Source: Pelagibius sp050043265 (lineage in GTDB: Bacteria > Pseudomonadota > Alphaproteobacteria > Kiloniellales > Kiloniellaceae). From it: a DNA stretch of 64,000 nucleotides. Below, piece by piece: positions 25,004-33,782 of this stretch. The stretch spans positions 37,227 through 101,226 of the forward strand of contig JBHJIR010000016.1 in the NCBI GenBank assembly GCA_050043265.1, in the 5' to 3' direction. Below the pieces are notes generated by a model. That model made no database searches, was not told where the DNA came from, and was given only the letters and a program-made list of their open reading frames with translations. The translations under genes and the position numbers were made by a program. Position 1 is the first letter of the stretch, and every line of letters begins with the position of its first letter.

Positions 25004-26923
25004 ATGCGATTCACCGCTTTGCTCCCGGCGCTCGCCGTCGTTCTTCCGCTTTGCCTGCCCGCCCCCGCCGGCGCGCAGCAGGCCCAGGAGGTGCCGGAGC
25101 CGCCGGGCCTGCGCCTCGACCTGGCCAGCGGCAAGCTGCCGCCCCTGGCCGAGCGCCTGCCGGCGGAGCCGCGCCGCGATGTCCCCACCCGCAAGGGCTG
25201 GCAGGACGGGCGCTACGGCGGCAGCCTCACCATGCTCAGCCGCGGCGGGCGCGATGCCCGCGACCTGATGCTGTTCGGCTATGCCCGCCTCGTCGTGTGG
25301 GACGACGCCGAGCTGACGCTGGTGCCGGACATCCTCGCTGGCATCGAGGTGGAGCAGGACCGCGTCTTCACGCTGACCCTGCGCCAGGGCCACCGCTGGT
25401 CCGACGGCGAGCCCTTCACCACCGACGATTTCCGCTTCTGGTGGGCCGACGTCGCCAACAACCGGGAGCTTTCTCCTCAGGGACTGCCGCAGGAACTGCT
25501 GGTGGCGGGCCAGCCGCCCAAGGTGGACATCCTCGACGACACCACGATCCGCTTCACCTGGGCGGCGCCGAATCCGCAGTTCCTGCCGGCGCTGGCCGCC
25601 GCCGATCCGCTGCTCATCTACCGGCCGGCCCACTACCTGAAGCAGTTCCATGCGGCCCACGCCGAGGCGGACCAACTGAACAAGGCGGCCGCGGCCATCG
25701 GCCTGCGGTCCTGGCCGGAGCTGTTCCGCCGCCAGGACCGCCTGTTCTTCTTCGACAATCCGGATCTGCCGACGCTGCAGCCCTGGGTGAACACCTCGGC
25801 GCCGCCGGCCGAACGCTTCGTCGCCCGGCGCAACCCCTACTTCCACCGCGTGGATGCCCAGGGCCGCCAGCTTCCTTATATCGACACGGTGATCCTCGCG
25901 CGCACCGAGCCGCGGCTGATCCCCGCCAAGGCCGCCGCCGGCGAGACCGACCTGCAGGCCCGCGGCCTGTCCTTTGCCGACGGCGCCGCGCTGAAGCAGG
26001 CGGAGCAGGAAGGCAAGATCAAGGTCCATCTCTGGCCCATCGGCCGCGGTTCGCAGCTCGCGCTCTATCCCAACCTCAACGCCGCCTCGCCGGGCTGGCG
26101 CGAGGTGCTGCGCGACCTGCGCTTCCGCCGCGCCCTCTCCCTCGGCATCGACCGCAAGGAACTGAACCAGGTGCTCTACCAGGGCACCGCCCTGCCCGGC
26201 GCCAACACCCTGCTGCCCGGCTCGCCGCTGTATCAGGAATCCTACCGCGGCGCCTGGGCGGCCTACGACCCCAAGCAGGCCAACGCCCTGCTCGACGAGA
26301 TGGGCATGACCTGGAAGGACAGCGACGGCATCCGCCACCTGCCCGACGGCCGTCGCGCCGACCTGGTGATCGAAACCGCCGAGGTCGACAGCGCCGAGAC
26401 CGACGCGCTGGAGATCGTGAAGGCGCAATGGGCGAAGATCGGCATCGCCGTCCTGGTGCGCAGCCAGCCGCGCCAGGCGGCGCGCCAGCGCATCGCCGCC
26501 GGCGCCACGGTGATGAGCGTGTTCTACGGCCTCGCCAACGGTCTGGCGACCGCCGACATGTCGCCGGCCGAACTGGCGCCGACCAGCGACAAGCAGAACA
26601 ACTGGCCATTGTGGGGCCTGCACTACGAAAGCGGCGGCACGGCCGGTGAACAGCCGGCCCTGCTGCCGGCCCGCAAGCTGCTGGCGCTCTACAACGATTG
26701 GACCCTGGCCACCGACGTCGCCACGCGGGCCGACATCTGGCGTCAGATGCTGGAAATCAACGCCGATCAGGTCTTCACCATCGGCCTGCTGGGCGCCGTG
26801 CGCCAGCCGGTGGTCGCCAACGCCCGGCTGCGCAACCTGCCCGCCGACGCCGGCTACATGTACGATCCCGGCGCCTACTTCGGCCGCTACCGCACGGATA
26901 CCCTCTGGTTCGCCGCGAAGTGA
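25004..26923 (+). CDS. extracellular solute-binding protein, family 5 (peptide/oligopeptide type), orphan
   Basis: A 639-residue periplasmic protein with a clean signal peptide (residues 1-24, APAGA-QQ). GGSLTML near residue 73, FTLTLRQGHRWSDGEPFTTDDFRFWW near 122-147, and RFRRALSLGIDRKELNQVLYQG near 372-393 are the usual marks of family 5 binding proteins. No permease or ATPase genes lie beside it: fdhD is divergent and a 4Fe-4S protein gene follows by 196 bases. It must either use a transporter encoded elsewhere or have another role such as sensing. Its place between two formate-dehydrogenase-related genes may be chance. Confidence 0.9.
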   Translation: MRFTALLPALAVVLPLCLPAPAGAQQAQEVPEPPGLRLDLASGKLPPLAERLPAEPRRDVPTRKGWQDGRYGGSLTMLSRGGRDARDLMLFGYARLVVWDDAELTLVPDILAGIEVEQDRVFTLTLRQGHRWSDGEPFTTDDFRFWWADVANNRELSPQGLPQELLVAGQPPKVDILDDTTIRFTWAAPNPQFLPALAAADPLLIYRPAHYLKQFHAAHAEADQLNKAAAAIGLRSWPELFRRQDRLFFFDNPDLPTLQPWVNTSAPPAERFVARRNPYFHRVDAQGRQLPYIDTVILARTEPRLIPAKAAAGETDLQARGLSFADGAALKQAEQEGKIKVHLWPIGRGSQLALYPNLNAASPGWREVLRDLRFRRALSLGIDRKELNQVLYQGTALPGANTLLPGSPLYQESYRGAWAAYDPKQANALLDEMGMTWKDSDGIRHLPDGRRADLVIETAEVDSAETDALEIVKAQWAKIGIAVLVRSQPRQAARQRIAAGATVMSVFYGLANGLATADMSPAELAPTSDKQNNWPLWGLHYESGGTAGEQPALLPARKLLALYNDWTLATDVATRADIWRQMLEINADQVFTIGLLGAVRQPVVANARLRNLPADAGYMYDPGAYFGRYRTDTLWFAAK

Positions 26924-27119
26924 CCCCCGCAATCCCCAGCCCCCATTTCCCCCAGGAAAATTGGGGTCGTCTTGCCCAGGCCCGGGCCGCTAGTATGCGG
27001 GCAATAGCCGGCCGGAGGGTTGCAGATCAACCCGCCATGGGCCCGGCAAAGAAAACCCTGCGCGGCCCCCGGAAATCCGGGACAAATGCCGCGCCCCAGA
27101 GGTTACGGAGAGTATTCTT

Positions 27120-29198
27120 ATGGAGATGCGCGGCAAGCGCGTTCTCGTCTGCAACTGCGACTCCACCATGCCGTTGGAGGAGGCCGCCCTCACCCGCGCC
27201 TGCCAGGCCGTCGGGGCGACCGGCAAGGCCGAGCTGAACACCCAGCTCTGCCGCGCCCAGCTCGGCACTTTCCAGCGCGCCATCCTGGGCGACCAGCCGG
27301 TGACGGTGGCCTGCACCCAGGAGGCGCCGCTGTTCCGCGAGATCGCCGGTGAGGACAATCCCGCCGCCGAGCTCGACTTCCTCAACATCCGCGAGACCGC
27401 CGGCTGGTCCGACGAAGCCCGGGCGGCGACGCCGAAGATCGCCGCGCTGATCGCCGCCGCCATGGTCGAGGCCGAGCCGACGCCGATGGTGGCGCTCGCC
27501 TCCCAGGGCATCTGCCTGGTCTACGGCCGCGACGAGCAGGCCATCGAGGCCGCCCGGCAACTGGCCGGGCGCCTCGACGTGACCGTGCTGCTCAGCCAGC
27601 CCGGCGAGATCATCCCGCCGCAGGTCATGGACGTGCCGATCTTCAAGGGCACCATCGTCCAGGCCAAGGGCCATCTCGGCGGCTTCGGCATCACGGTGAA
27701 CGACTACGCCCCGGCAACCCCTTCGGGGCGCGGCGCGCTCGGCTTCGACACGGCGAAGAACAACGCCTTTTCCGAATGCGACCTGATCCTGGATCTGACC
27801 GGCGGCACGCCGCTGTTCCAGGCGGCGGAGAAACGCGACGGCTACTTCCGCCCCGACCCGGGCGATCCGGCGGCGGTGCAGCGCACCCTCTTCGACATCG
27901 CCGACCTGGTGGGCGAATTCGACAAGCCGCGCTACGTGAAATTCAACGCCGACATCTGTGCCCACGCGCGCAGCCGCAAGACCGGCTGCACCCGCTGCCT
28001 CGACGTCTGCCCGACCGGCGCGATCGCGCCCGCGGGCGACGTGGTGCACATCGACCCGCTGGTCTGCGCCGGCTGCGGCTCCTGCGCTTCGGTCTGCCCG
28101 ACCGGCGCGGCGAGCTACCAGCTGCCCGCCGGCGACAGCCTGTTCCAGCGCCTGCGCGGCCTGCTTATCGGTTATCGCGAGGCCGGCGGCGACGGTGCCA
28201 TCCTGCTGCTGCACGACGGGACCCATGGCAACGAGATGATCGGCTTCATGGCACGCCTGGGGCGCGGCCTGCCCGCCAGGGTGCTGCCCTTCCCGCTCAA
28301 CGAGGTGACCCAGGTCGGCATCGACTTCCTGGCCTCGGCTTTTGCCTACGGCGCGCAACAGGTCGTGATCCTGGCCGATCCGAAGAAGCGCGACGAGTTG
28401 AGCGGTCTGGCCGGCCAGCTCGGCCTCGCCGAGTCCGTGCTGAGCGGCCTGGGCTACGGCGGCGGGCGCCTGCACGTCATCGACGACGCCGATCCCGATA
28501 CGGTGGAGGCGCAGATCTACGGCCTCGCCAGGCCGAAGACCGCAATCGCCGCCGGCAGCTTCCTGCCCATGGGCGGCAAGCGCAGCCGCGCCTTCCTGGC
28601 CCTGCGCCACCTGCACGAAAAAGCACCCGCGCCGGTCGACCACCTGCCGCTGGCGCCGGGCGCGCCCTTCGGCCGCGTCGCCGTCGACACCGCCGGCTGC
28701 ACGCTCTGCCTCGCCTGCGTCTCCGCCTGCCCGGCCGGCGCGCTGCTCGACGACGAGACGCGGCCCTGGCTGGGCTTCAAGGAGGACGCCTGCGTCCAGT
28801 GCGGCCTCTGCCGCACGACCTGCCCGGAACAGGTCATCACCCTGGAGCCGCGCCTGAACTTCACCAACGAGGCGATGGGCGCGGTCACCCTGAACGAGGA
28901 CGAGCCCTTCGAGTGCATCCGCTGCGGCAAGCCCTTCGGCGTGCGCAAGTCGATCGAGCGCATCGCCGATCAGCTCGCCGGCAAGCACTCGATGTTCCGC
29001 GAAAGCGGCCAGATCGACCGCATCAGGATGTGCGAGGACTGCCGCGTCAGCGATCAGTTCCAAAGCGGCGACAATCCCTTCCAGATGGGGGACCGGCCGG
29101 CGATCCGCACCACCGACGACGACCTGCGCGAACGCGACGCCGAACGGGCCCGCGGCAAGGCCAACGGCAAGGCGACCTCCGATTCCCATGAAAACTGA
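27120..29198 (+). CDS. multi-cluster 4Fe-4S ferredoxin-type protein (formate dehydrogenase-associated)
   Basis: A 692-residue cytoplasmic iron-sulfur protein. Four cysteine blocks are visible: CTRCLDVCPTGAI (about 291-303), CAGCGSCASVCPTGA (about 317-331), CTLCLACVSACPAGA (about 526-540) and CVQCGLCRTTCPE (about 559-571). Near the C-terminus ECIRCG and RMCEDCR add two CxxC pairs that look like a zinc ribbon. The N-terminus LVCNCDSTM has two more cysteines. I recall proteins of this build beside formate dehydrogenase genes in proteobacteria, where they probably carry electrons or aid assembly. ATG 27120 is preceded by ACGGAG; an ATG two codons later is possible. TSUP gene follows closely. Confidence 0.85.
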   Translation: MEMRGKRVLVCNCDSTMPLEEAALTRACQAVGATGKAELNTQLCRAQLGTFQRAILGDQPVTVACTQEAPLFREIAGEDNPAAELDFLNIRETAGWSDEARAATPKIAALIAAAMVEAEPTPMVALASQGICLVYGRDEQAIEAARQLAGRLDVTVLLSQPGEIIPPQVMDVPIFKGTIVQAKGHLGGFGITVNDYAPATPSGRGALGFDTAKNNAFSECDLILDLTGGTPLFQAAEKRDGYFRPDPGDPAAVQRTLFDIADLVGEFDKPRYVKFNADICAHARSRKTGCTRCLDVCPTGAIAPAGDVVHIDPLVCAGCGSCASVCPTGAASYQLPAGDSLFQRLRGLLIGYREAGGDGAILLLHDGTHGNEMIGFMARLGRGLPARVLPFPLNEVTQVGIDFLASAFAYGAQQVVILADPKKRDELSGLAGQLGLAESVLSGLGYGGGRLHVIDDADPDTVEAQIYGLARPKTAIAAGSFLPMGGKRSRAFLALRHLHEKAPAPVDHLPLAPGAPFGRVAVDTAGCTLCLACVSACPAGALLDDETRPWLGFKEDACVQCGLCRTTCPEQVITLEPRLNFTNEAMGAVTLNEDEPFECIRCGKPFGVRKSIERIADQLAGKHSMFRESGQIDRIRMCEDCRVSDQFQSGDNPFQMGDRPAIRTTDDDLRERDAERARGKANGKATSDSHEN

Positions 29199-29221
29199 CA
29201 TGGCCGTCGACGGCGGTTCGC

Positions 29222-29962
29222 TTGGCTGAACTGGAAGCCGCCTTCGCCGGCCTGCACCTTGTGCAGCTTGCGGTGGCCAACCTCATCATCCTCGCCGCGA
29301 CCGCGGTGCAGTCGGCGACCGGCATCGGCTTCGCGCTGATCGCCATTCCCCTGCTGGCCCTGGTCGACCTGGCCTTCGTGCCGGGGCCCTGCATCTTTGT
29401 CGCCCTGTTCCTTGCCCTGTTCATGACCTCGGCGGGACGCGGCGTCATCGTGAAGGCGGAACTGCTGCCGGTCGGCATCGGCGTGGTGGCCGGCGCCGCG
29501 CTGGGGGCCCTGCTGCTGGCCTTCCTCGACCTCGAGAACATGGCACCGGTGTTCGGCGGCGTCATCCTGGCCGCCGTCGCCATCAGCCTGACCGGATTGC
29601 ATCTGCCCTTCACGACCCGCAACTTGGTGAGCGTCGGCTCCATCGCCGGCGTCATGGGCGTGCTCTCCGGGATTCACGGCCCGCCGCTGGCGCTGCTCTA
29701 TCAGCGCAGCGCGCCGGACAAGGCACGCGCCATGATCGCCTCGATCTTCTTCGTCGCCTACATCGCCACCATCCCCGCGCTGGCCAGCGCCGGATATTTC
29801 GGCACGAAGCAGATCCTGCTCGGCCTTTCCCTGATGCCCGGATTTTTCCTCGGCTACGTCCTCTCCCGCCGCTTCTTCGTCATCAAGAACCCGGCGGCCT
29901 TCCGCAGCGGTGTGCTGGTCATCGCCGGCGCCAGCGCCATCGCGCTCATCCTCAAGGGCTAG
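29222..29962 (+). CDS. TSUP-family (TauE/SafE) sulfite/organosulfonate exporter-like membrane protein
   Basis: A 246-residue inner-membrane protein with about eight hydrophobic segments. The conserved N-terminal SATGIGFALIAIPLL near residues 30-44 and the second-half IHGPPLALLYQ near 152-162 are the two inverted-repeat signatures of TauE/SafE proteins. The start is TTG at 29222; the ATG 22 bases upstream is out of frame. It is 23 bases after the iron-sulfur protein gene, so the two are co-transcribed. Members export sulfite, sulfoacetate or similar anions; linkage to a molybdenum/sulfur enzyme region would fit but substrate is unproven. Confidence 0.88.
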   Translation: MAELEAAFAGLHLVQLAVANLIILAATAVQSATGIGFALIAIPLLALVDLAFVPGPCIFVALFLALFMTSAGRGVIVKAELLPVGIGVVAGAALGALLLAFLDLENMAPVFGGVILAAVAISLTGLHLPFTTRNLVSVGSIAGVMGVLSGIHGPPLALLYQRSAPDKARAMIASIFFVAYIATIPALASAGYFGTKQILLGLSLMPGFFLGYVLSRRFFVIKNPAAFRSGVLVIAGASAIALILKG

Positions 29963-30070
29963 GTCCTGTCCTCATAAATGTCGGGACCAGGCCACAGGGA
30001 ACGGCCTGCGCGCTGAGGCGTTGATGATGGGAACACTGTCACCTTCGAGGACACCACCGAGGAAACCACG

Positions 30071-30475
30071 ATGATCCAAATCGAACATGACCGGGAGAAC
30101 TACCTGGTCTGCCGAATCTCCGGAAAGCTCACCAAAGCAGATTACGATGCGGCTCTGCCGGAGATCGAGAACGCGCTGCAATTGAACGATGCACCGCTCC
30201 GCCTGATGGTGGTGCTGGAAGACTTCCGGGGCTGGGAGATCGGCGGCCTGTGGCAGGAGCTGAAGTTCGATGTCCGTCACGGCGACGACTTCGGCCGGAT
30301 CGCCGTCCTCGGGGAATCGACGCTGGAAGAATGGGGCACGACCCTATCCAAGCCGTTCTTCGGCTCGGAAGTCCGCTATTTCGACCTCGGCGACCGCGCC
30401 GCGGCCCGGGCCTGGCTGTCCGAGGACCGGCCCACCCCGGCCTCTGTTGCCAGCGCGGATTCGCGCCCACGGTAA
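30071..30475 (+). CDS. SpoIIAA-like (STAS-fold) protein
   Basis: A 134-residue soluble protein of the SpoIIAA-like family. YLVCRISGKLTKADYDAALPEIENAL near residues 11-36, LRLMVVLEDFRGWEIGGLWQELKF near 43-66 and RIAVLGESTLEEWG near 76-89 are characteristic; the family has a STAS-like fold and unknown biochemical role, perhaps membrane or lipid binding. The C-terminal 20 residues are low-complexity. GAGGAAACC lies at the right distance from ATG 30071. It stands alone, 108 bases after the TSUP gene. Confidence 0.85.
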   Translation: MIQIEHDRENYLVCRISGKLTKADYDAALPEIENALQLNDAPLRLMVVLEDFRGWEIGGLWQELKFDVRHGDDFGRIAVLGESTLEEWGTTLSKPFFGSEVRYFDLGDRAAARAWLSEDRPTPASVASADSRPR

Positions 30476-30584
30476 TCTGCGCCCCCCCCGGCGCCTTCAA
30501 ACCGGGGCCTTCAAGCCGGCGCTTTCAACTTGGGTTAACTTACCCTCGCCTAGACTCTCCGCCCTGTCCTATTGTAGCGGTGAC

Positions 30585-31445
30585 ATGAGCGATCTCGACC
30601 CCCGCCTGAACGCCTTTCGCGACGACCTGGCCGACGCCCGGCTGCAGGACCGCGTGAAGGCGCCGCGCTATGCCCAAGGCCGCCTCGCCGGCGTGACGCG
30701 CGGGATCGTCGACCTGCGCCGCGCGCCCGACGCAGGCGCCGGTCTCGACACCCAGTTGCTGTTCGGCGAAACCGTGAAGGTGTTCGACCAGAAGGACAAC
30801 TGGGCCTGGGTGCAGAGCGAGACCGACGGTTACGTCGGCTACCTGGACCGCACCACCCTGGGCGACGCACCGCCACCGCCGACCCACCGCCTGCGCGCCC
30901 TGCGCAGCTTCCTCTATCCCGAGCCGAATCTGAAGACACCGCCGCTGGACTGCCTGTCCATCGCCAGTCCGGTCACCGTTGTCGCGACCGAGGGCGCCTA
31001 CAGCAATATTCACGGTGGCGGCTGGCTCTACTCGAAGCACCTGCAGCCCATCGGCGACACCGCGCCGGACTTCACCGCCACGGCGCTGGAGTTCCTCGGC
31101 ACGCCCTACTACTGGGGCGGGCGCAGTTCCATAGGGCTCGACTGCTCGACCCTGGTGCAACTCTCCCTCGCCTGCGCCGGGCTGGGCGTGCGGCGCGATT
31201 CCTACCAGCAGGCGACCAGCGTCGGCGAGATTCTCAATGGCCTGCCCGGCGACCTGGACCTCCAGCGCGGCGACCTCGTCTTCTCGCCGGGCCACGTCGC
31301 CATCATGCTGGATGGCCGTCACATCGTGCACGCCAACGGCTTCACCATGTCCGTTGCCGTCGAGGCCCTGGAGGCTCTGGAAGCGCGCGTGCGCGTGGAG
31401 ACCAACGGCGGCGGCTTCACTGCCGTGCGGCGGGTCAGCCTCTGA
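30585..31445 (+). CDS. NlpC/P60-family peptidase with SH3 domains
   Basis: A 286-residue peptidoglycan-type hydrolase. Two bacterial SH3 units precede the catalytic domain: RGIVDLRRAPDAGAGLDTQLLFGETVKVFDQKDNWAWVQ (about 35-75) and a second around 100-150. The NlpC/P60 domain has Cys in GRSSIGLDCSTLVQ (about residue 187), His in FSPGHVAIML (about 235) and a polar residue in HIVHANG, the usual Cys-His-His triad that cuts gamma-D-Glu-diamino acid bonds. No signal peptide is seen, as in many alphaproteobacterial members of this subfamily, so it may act on recycled muropeptides. ATG 30585 was chosen; the longer frame covers the upstream gene. Confidence 0.9.
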   Translation: MSDLDPRLNAFRDDLADARLQDRVKAPRYAQGRLAGVTRGIVDLRRAPDAGAGLDTQLLFGETVKVFDQKDNWAWVQSETDGYVGYLDRTTLGDAPPPPTHRLRALRSFLYPEPNLKTPPLDCLSIASPVTVVATEGAYSNIHGGGWLYSKHLQPIGDTAPDFTATALEFLGTPYYWGGRSSIGLDCSTLVQLSLACAGLGVRRDSYQQATSVGEILNGLPGDLDLQRGDLVFSPGHVAIMLDGRHIVHANGFTMSVAVEALEALEARVRVETNGGGFTAVRRVSL

Positions 31446-31523
31446 CGGCGAAGCCGGCGCAACCGGGCCGCGCCCACCGCTGAAATTTCCCAAGCCGGGC
31501 CCAATCGGGCATCACGCAGCTCG

Positions 31524-31574
31524 CTGCGACACTGGGCTCTCTGCGACACTGGTCTCTCTGCGACACTGGGCTCT
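31524..31574. repeat. three 17-base tandem repeats
   Basis: CTGCGACACTGGGCTCT occurs three times without gap (31524-31540, 31541-31557, 31558-31574), the middle copy with one change. It lies in the 222-base gap between the NlpC/P60 gene and the MarR gene. Role unknown; length polymorphism is likely. Confidence 0.85.
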
Positions 31575-31636
31575 CTGCTGCAAGGGGCTTCCTGGTACAT
31601 AAGGTTCCGCCGCGCACTTGCCTCGTACGTCATTTG

Positions 31637-31648
31637 CTTGTATACGAG
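31637..31648. promoter_or_regulatory. CTTGTATACGAG near-palindrome, candidate MarR operator
   Basis: A 12-base sequence symmetrical except for one pair lies 20 bases before the MarR start, in an A/T-rich stretch that also has ATACTCGTA. Autoregulated MarR genes usually have such a site overlapping the promoter. Confidence 0.5.
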
Positions 31649-31667
31649 ATACTCGTAAATAAGGAAA

Positions 31668-32120
31668 ATGAGGGACGGGACAGACTTGGACCGCATCGAA
31701 AACTGCATCTCGTTTCAGATCGGCAAGGCGGCACAGCAGGTGTCACGCCGCGCCAAGGAACTGCTCGCCCCCTACGGCGTGACGCCGGTGCAGTATGCCA
31801 TTCTGAAATGCCTCGACGAGGCGGAAGGCATGAGCGGCGCCGAACTGGGCGCGCGCATTGTGCTGGACAGCGCCAGCATCACCGGCCTGGTCGACCGTAT
31901 GGTCGCGCTCGGCCTGCTGGAGCGCCGGCCCGACGACAGCGACCGGCGCGTCCAGCGGCTCTATCTGACGGCCAGAAGCAAGGCTCAGCAGGCCGGCCTC
32001 GACAAGGCGATGGACCGGCTGAATCGCGAGGCTGCCGGGATCCTCGGCACCTCCGACAAACGCTTTGCCCCGCTGCTCCGCAAGCTGGGCGACAGGAACT
32101 ATTGGAAGACCGATGTTTGA
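31668..32120 (+). CDS. MarR-family transcriptional regulator
   Basis: A 150-residue winged-helix dimer. AKELLAPYGVTPVQYAILKCLDEAEGMSGAELGARIVLDSASITGLVDRMVALGLLERRPDDSDRRVQRLYLT spans the DNA-binding part (about 28-100), with the conserved DxRxxR-type wing as DSDRRVQR. MarR proteins respond to phenolic compounds, oxidants or antibiotics and repress their neighbours. Its stop codon overlaps the start of the DUF2000 gene, so the two are translated together. A near-palindrome just upstream suggests autoregulation. Start ATG 31668 has AAGGAAAATGAGG nearby. Confidence 0.92.
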   Translation: MRDGTDLDRIENCISFQIGKAAQQVSRRAKELLAPYGVTPVQYAILKCLDEAEGMSGAELGARIVLDSASITGLVDRMVALGLLERRPDDSDRRVQRLYLTARSKAQQAGLDKAMDRLNREAAGILGTSDKRFAPLLRKLGDRNYWKTDV

Positions 32121-32520
32121 TACCAAGATCGCGATCGTCGTCCGCGAAGACCTGGCGACCTGGCAGAAGCTGAACGTGACCGCCTTTCTCACCAGCGGCG
32201 TGCTGGGCGCCGACGCCGGGCTGCTGGGCGATAATTACGAAGATGCCGACGGCAATCTCTATGCTCCGCTGATCGTGCAGCCGATAATCATACTCAGCAG
32301 CGATGCGGCGGGCCTGAAGAAGATTCACGAACGGGCGCTTGGCCGCAACGTGCGGCTTTCCCTCTACATCGGTGACATGTTCACGACCGGGCACGACGCC
32401 GCCAACCGGGCGGCGGTGAAGAACCATCCCGCTGCCGCCCTCGACATCGTCGGCCTGGCCCTGCGCGACGACAAGAAGACGGTCGACAAGATCACCAAGG
32501 GCGCCCGCATGCACGCCTGA
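32113..32520 (+). CDS. DUF2000-family protein
   Basis: A 135-residue soluble protein. KIAIVVREDLATWQKLNVTAFL near residues 5-26, the GLLGDNYEDADGNLYAPLIVQPIIIL block near 37-62 and LSLYIGDMFTTGHDAANRAAV near 81-101 match the DUF2000 family, which adopts a peptidyl-tRNA hydrolase 2-like fold and has no proven function. ATG 32113 lies inside the MarR stop region (ATGTTTGA), so a common transcript is certain. Control by a MarR protein suggests a stress- or ligand-induced role. Confidence 0.88.
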   Translation: MFDTKIAIVVREDLATWQKLNVTAFLTSGVLGADAGLLGDNYEDADGNLYAPLIVQPIIILSSDAAGLKKIHERALGRNVRLSLYIGDMFTTGHDAANRAAVKNHPAAALDIVGLALRDDKKTVDKITKGARMHA

Positions 32521-32608
32521 ACAGGGCAACCGCCCTCCGTCCTCCGTTCGATCACGAATATCAGGCGGGAGTCCGGTTGCCTTCCGCCGCGCTTGCGGTC
32601 ATCCTGGC

Positions 32609-32783
32609 CCCGACGGTGCCTTTGGCAGAGGTGAAACGGGAAGTTCGGTGAAATGCCGACGCCGCCCCCGCGACTGTAAGGAGATCCCCCGCGTTCAAGT
32701 AACGTCACTGGCCCCCAGCCAAAAGATCGGTCGGGGCCGGGAAGGCGAATGCGGGAAGAAGCTCCGAGCCAGGAGACCGGCCG
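32609..32783 (+). ncRNA. cobalamin (adenosylcobalamin) riboswitch
   Basis: The classic order of conserved blocks is present: GGTGCC near 32614, GAAACGGGAA near 32632-32643, GGTGAAATGCCGACGC near 32647, CCCCCGCGACTGTAA near 32664-32679, GTCACTGG near 32704, GGGAAGGCGAATGCGGG near 32739, and the B12 box AGCCAGGAGACC at 32767-32778. It ends about 50 bases before the HupE-type start, so it probably controls ribosome access to AAAGGAG at 32823-32830. Cobalamin binding should lower expression of the transporter. Confidence 0.95.
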
Positions 32784-32835
32784 TCATGGAGTTCAACACG
32801 AATGGGGGCGGCGGGCCCCCGAAAAGGAGTTATCC

Positions 32836-33423
32836 ATGCGCTTTCTTTCCGTCTTCATAGCCACCCTTCTGTTTGCGACGGCAGCCCAGGCCCACACCGG
32901 CGTCGGTGACGCGTCCGGCCTGAGCCACGGCTTCTTCCACCCGATCGGCGGCCTGGACCATATCCTCGCCATGGTCGGCGTCGGCCTGCTCGGCTTCGTC
33001 ATCGGCGGGCGGGCGCTCTGGCTGGTGCCGGCGTCCTTCGTCGCCATGATGGCGCTCGGCGGTGCCCTCGGCGTCGCCGGTGTGGCCGTCCCCTTCGTCG
33101 AACTGGGCATCGCCCTGTCGGTGGTGGTGATCGGCGCCGCGCTGGCCTTCGGCAGCGGCGTGCCCCTGGCCCTCGCCATGGCCCTGGCCGGCGGCTTCGC
33201 CGTGTTCCACGGCGTGGCCCACGGCAGCGAAATGCCCCTGGCCGCCTCGGGCCTGACCTACGGCCTCGGCTTCATGGCGGCGACCGCCCTGCTGCACGGC
33301 GTCGGCATCGGCGCCGGCTTCGCCCTCGACAAGGTGGCGGGCGCAGCCAGCCGCCGGGCGGCCCGGGTCGGCGGCGCCCTGCTCGGCCTCTCCGGCCTGG
33401 CGATCCTGACGGGTGTCCTGTAA
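32836..33423 (+). CDS. HupE/UreJ-type metal (probably cobalt) transporter
   Basis: A 195-residue inner-membrane protein with a cleavable signal (AQA-HT near residue 20) and about six membrane segments. The mature N-terminus HTG...GLSHGFFHPIGGLDHILAMVGVGLLG near 21-56 carries the histidines typical of HupE/UreJ; GVAHGSEMP near 127-135 is the second conserved block. Family members import nickel or cobalt. The cobalamin riboswitch directly upstream argues strongly for cobalt here, supplying B12 synthesis. AAAGGAG precedes ATG 32836 at good spacing. The gene stands alone. Confidence 0.9.
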   Translation: MRFLSVFIATLLFATAAQAHTGVGDASGLSHGFFHPIGGLDHILAMVGVGLLGFVIGGRALWLVPASFVAMMALGGALGVAGVAVPFVELGIALSVVVIGAALAFGSGVPLALAMALAGGFAVFHGVAHGSEMPLAASGLTYGLGFMAATALLHGVGIGAGFALDKVAGAASRRAARVGGALLGLSGLAILTGVL

Positions 33424-33467
33424 GGGCCGGCGTTCTCTGAAGAACGGTCTTTAAGACCTGAAGACAG

Positions 33468-33782
33468 CTACTGCGGCGGTGGCGGGGGACCGCTGCCGCC
33501 GCCGAGCTGCGCCTGACACAGCGCCTCGGCCCGGGTCTTGAACAGCGTGGCCTGCTGGGCGTTGATCGTCCCGTCCTCCAGCATCTTGTCGATATCCCCC
33601 GCCCGCTCGGCAAAGCAGCGCACCACCGGGTCGTCGGGGTTCGTCGCCGCCTGTTCCGGCGGAAAAAGATCGTCGCGGTGCATGAAGGCCAGCGCCGCCG
33701 CCATGAGCAGCGCCACCCCGACCGCGCAGACCCGCGCAGCCGGACGGTCCAGAAATGAGACCTCTTGGGACGAGTCGGCCAT
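33468..33782 (-). CDS. small single-span membrane protein, function unknown
   Basis: A 104-residue protein with one membrane segment (about residues 17-35, VCAVGVALLMAAALAF) and a C-terminal domain outside the membrane with two cysteines (VVRCFAER and EALCQAQ) that could form a disulfide, ending in a GGGSGPPPPPQ tail. No family was recognised. ATG 33782 was chosen because the upstream part of the frame is arginine- and proline-rich without a ribosome site. It is convergent with the HupE-type gene and divergent from moaA, 240 bases away. Confidence 0.6.
   Translation of the reverse strand: MADSSQEVSFLDRPAARVCAVGVALLMAAALAFMHRDDLFPPEQAATNPDDPVVRCFAERAGDIDKMLEDGTINAQQATLFKTRAEALCQAQLGGGSGPPPPPQ

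Noticed and set aside
25051..26649. 532-codon plus frame inside the family 5 binding-protein gene
   Set aside because: Out of frame with the recognised protein and extremely rich in Arg, Pro and Gly, as expected of a high-GC shadow.
24965..26932. 655-codon minus frame opposite the binding-protein gene
   Set aside because: Antisense to a protein with a signal peptide and family motifs; no ribosome site or domain of its own.
27027..29201. 724-codon minus frame opposite the 4Fe-4S gene
   Set aside because: The plus strand has four ferredoxin cysteine blocks; the minus frame has none and is a codon-bias artefact.
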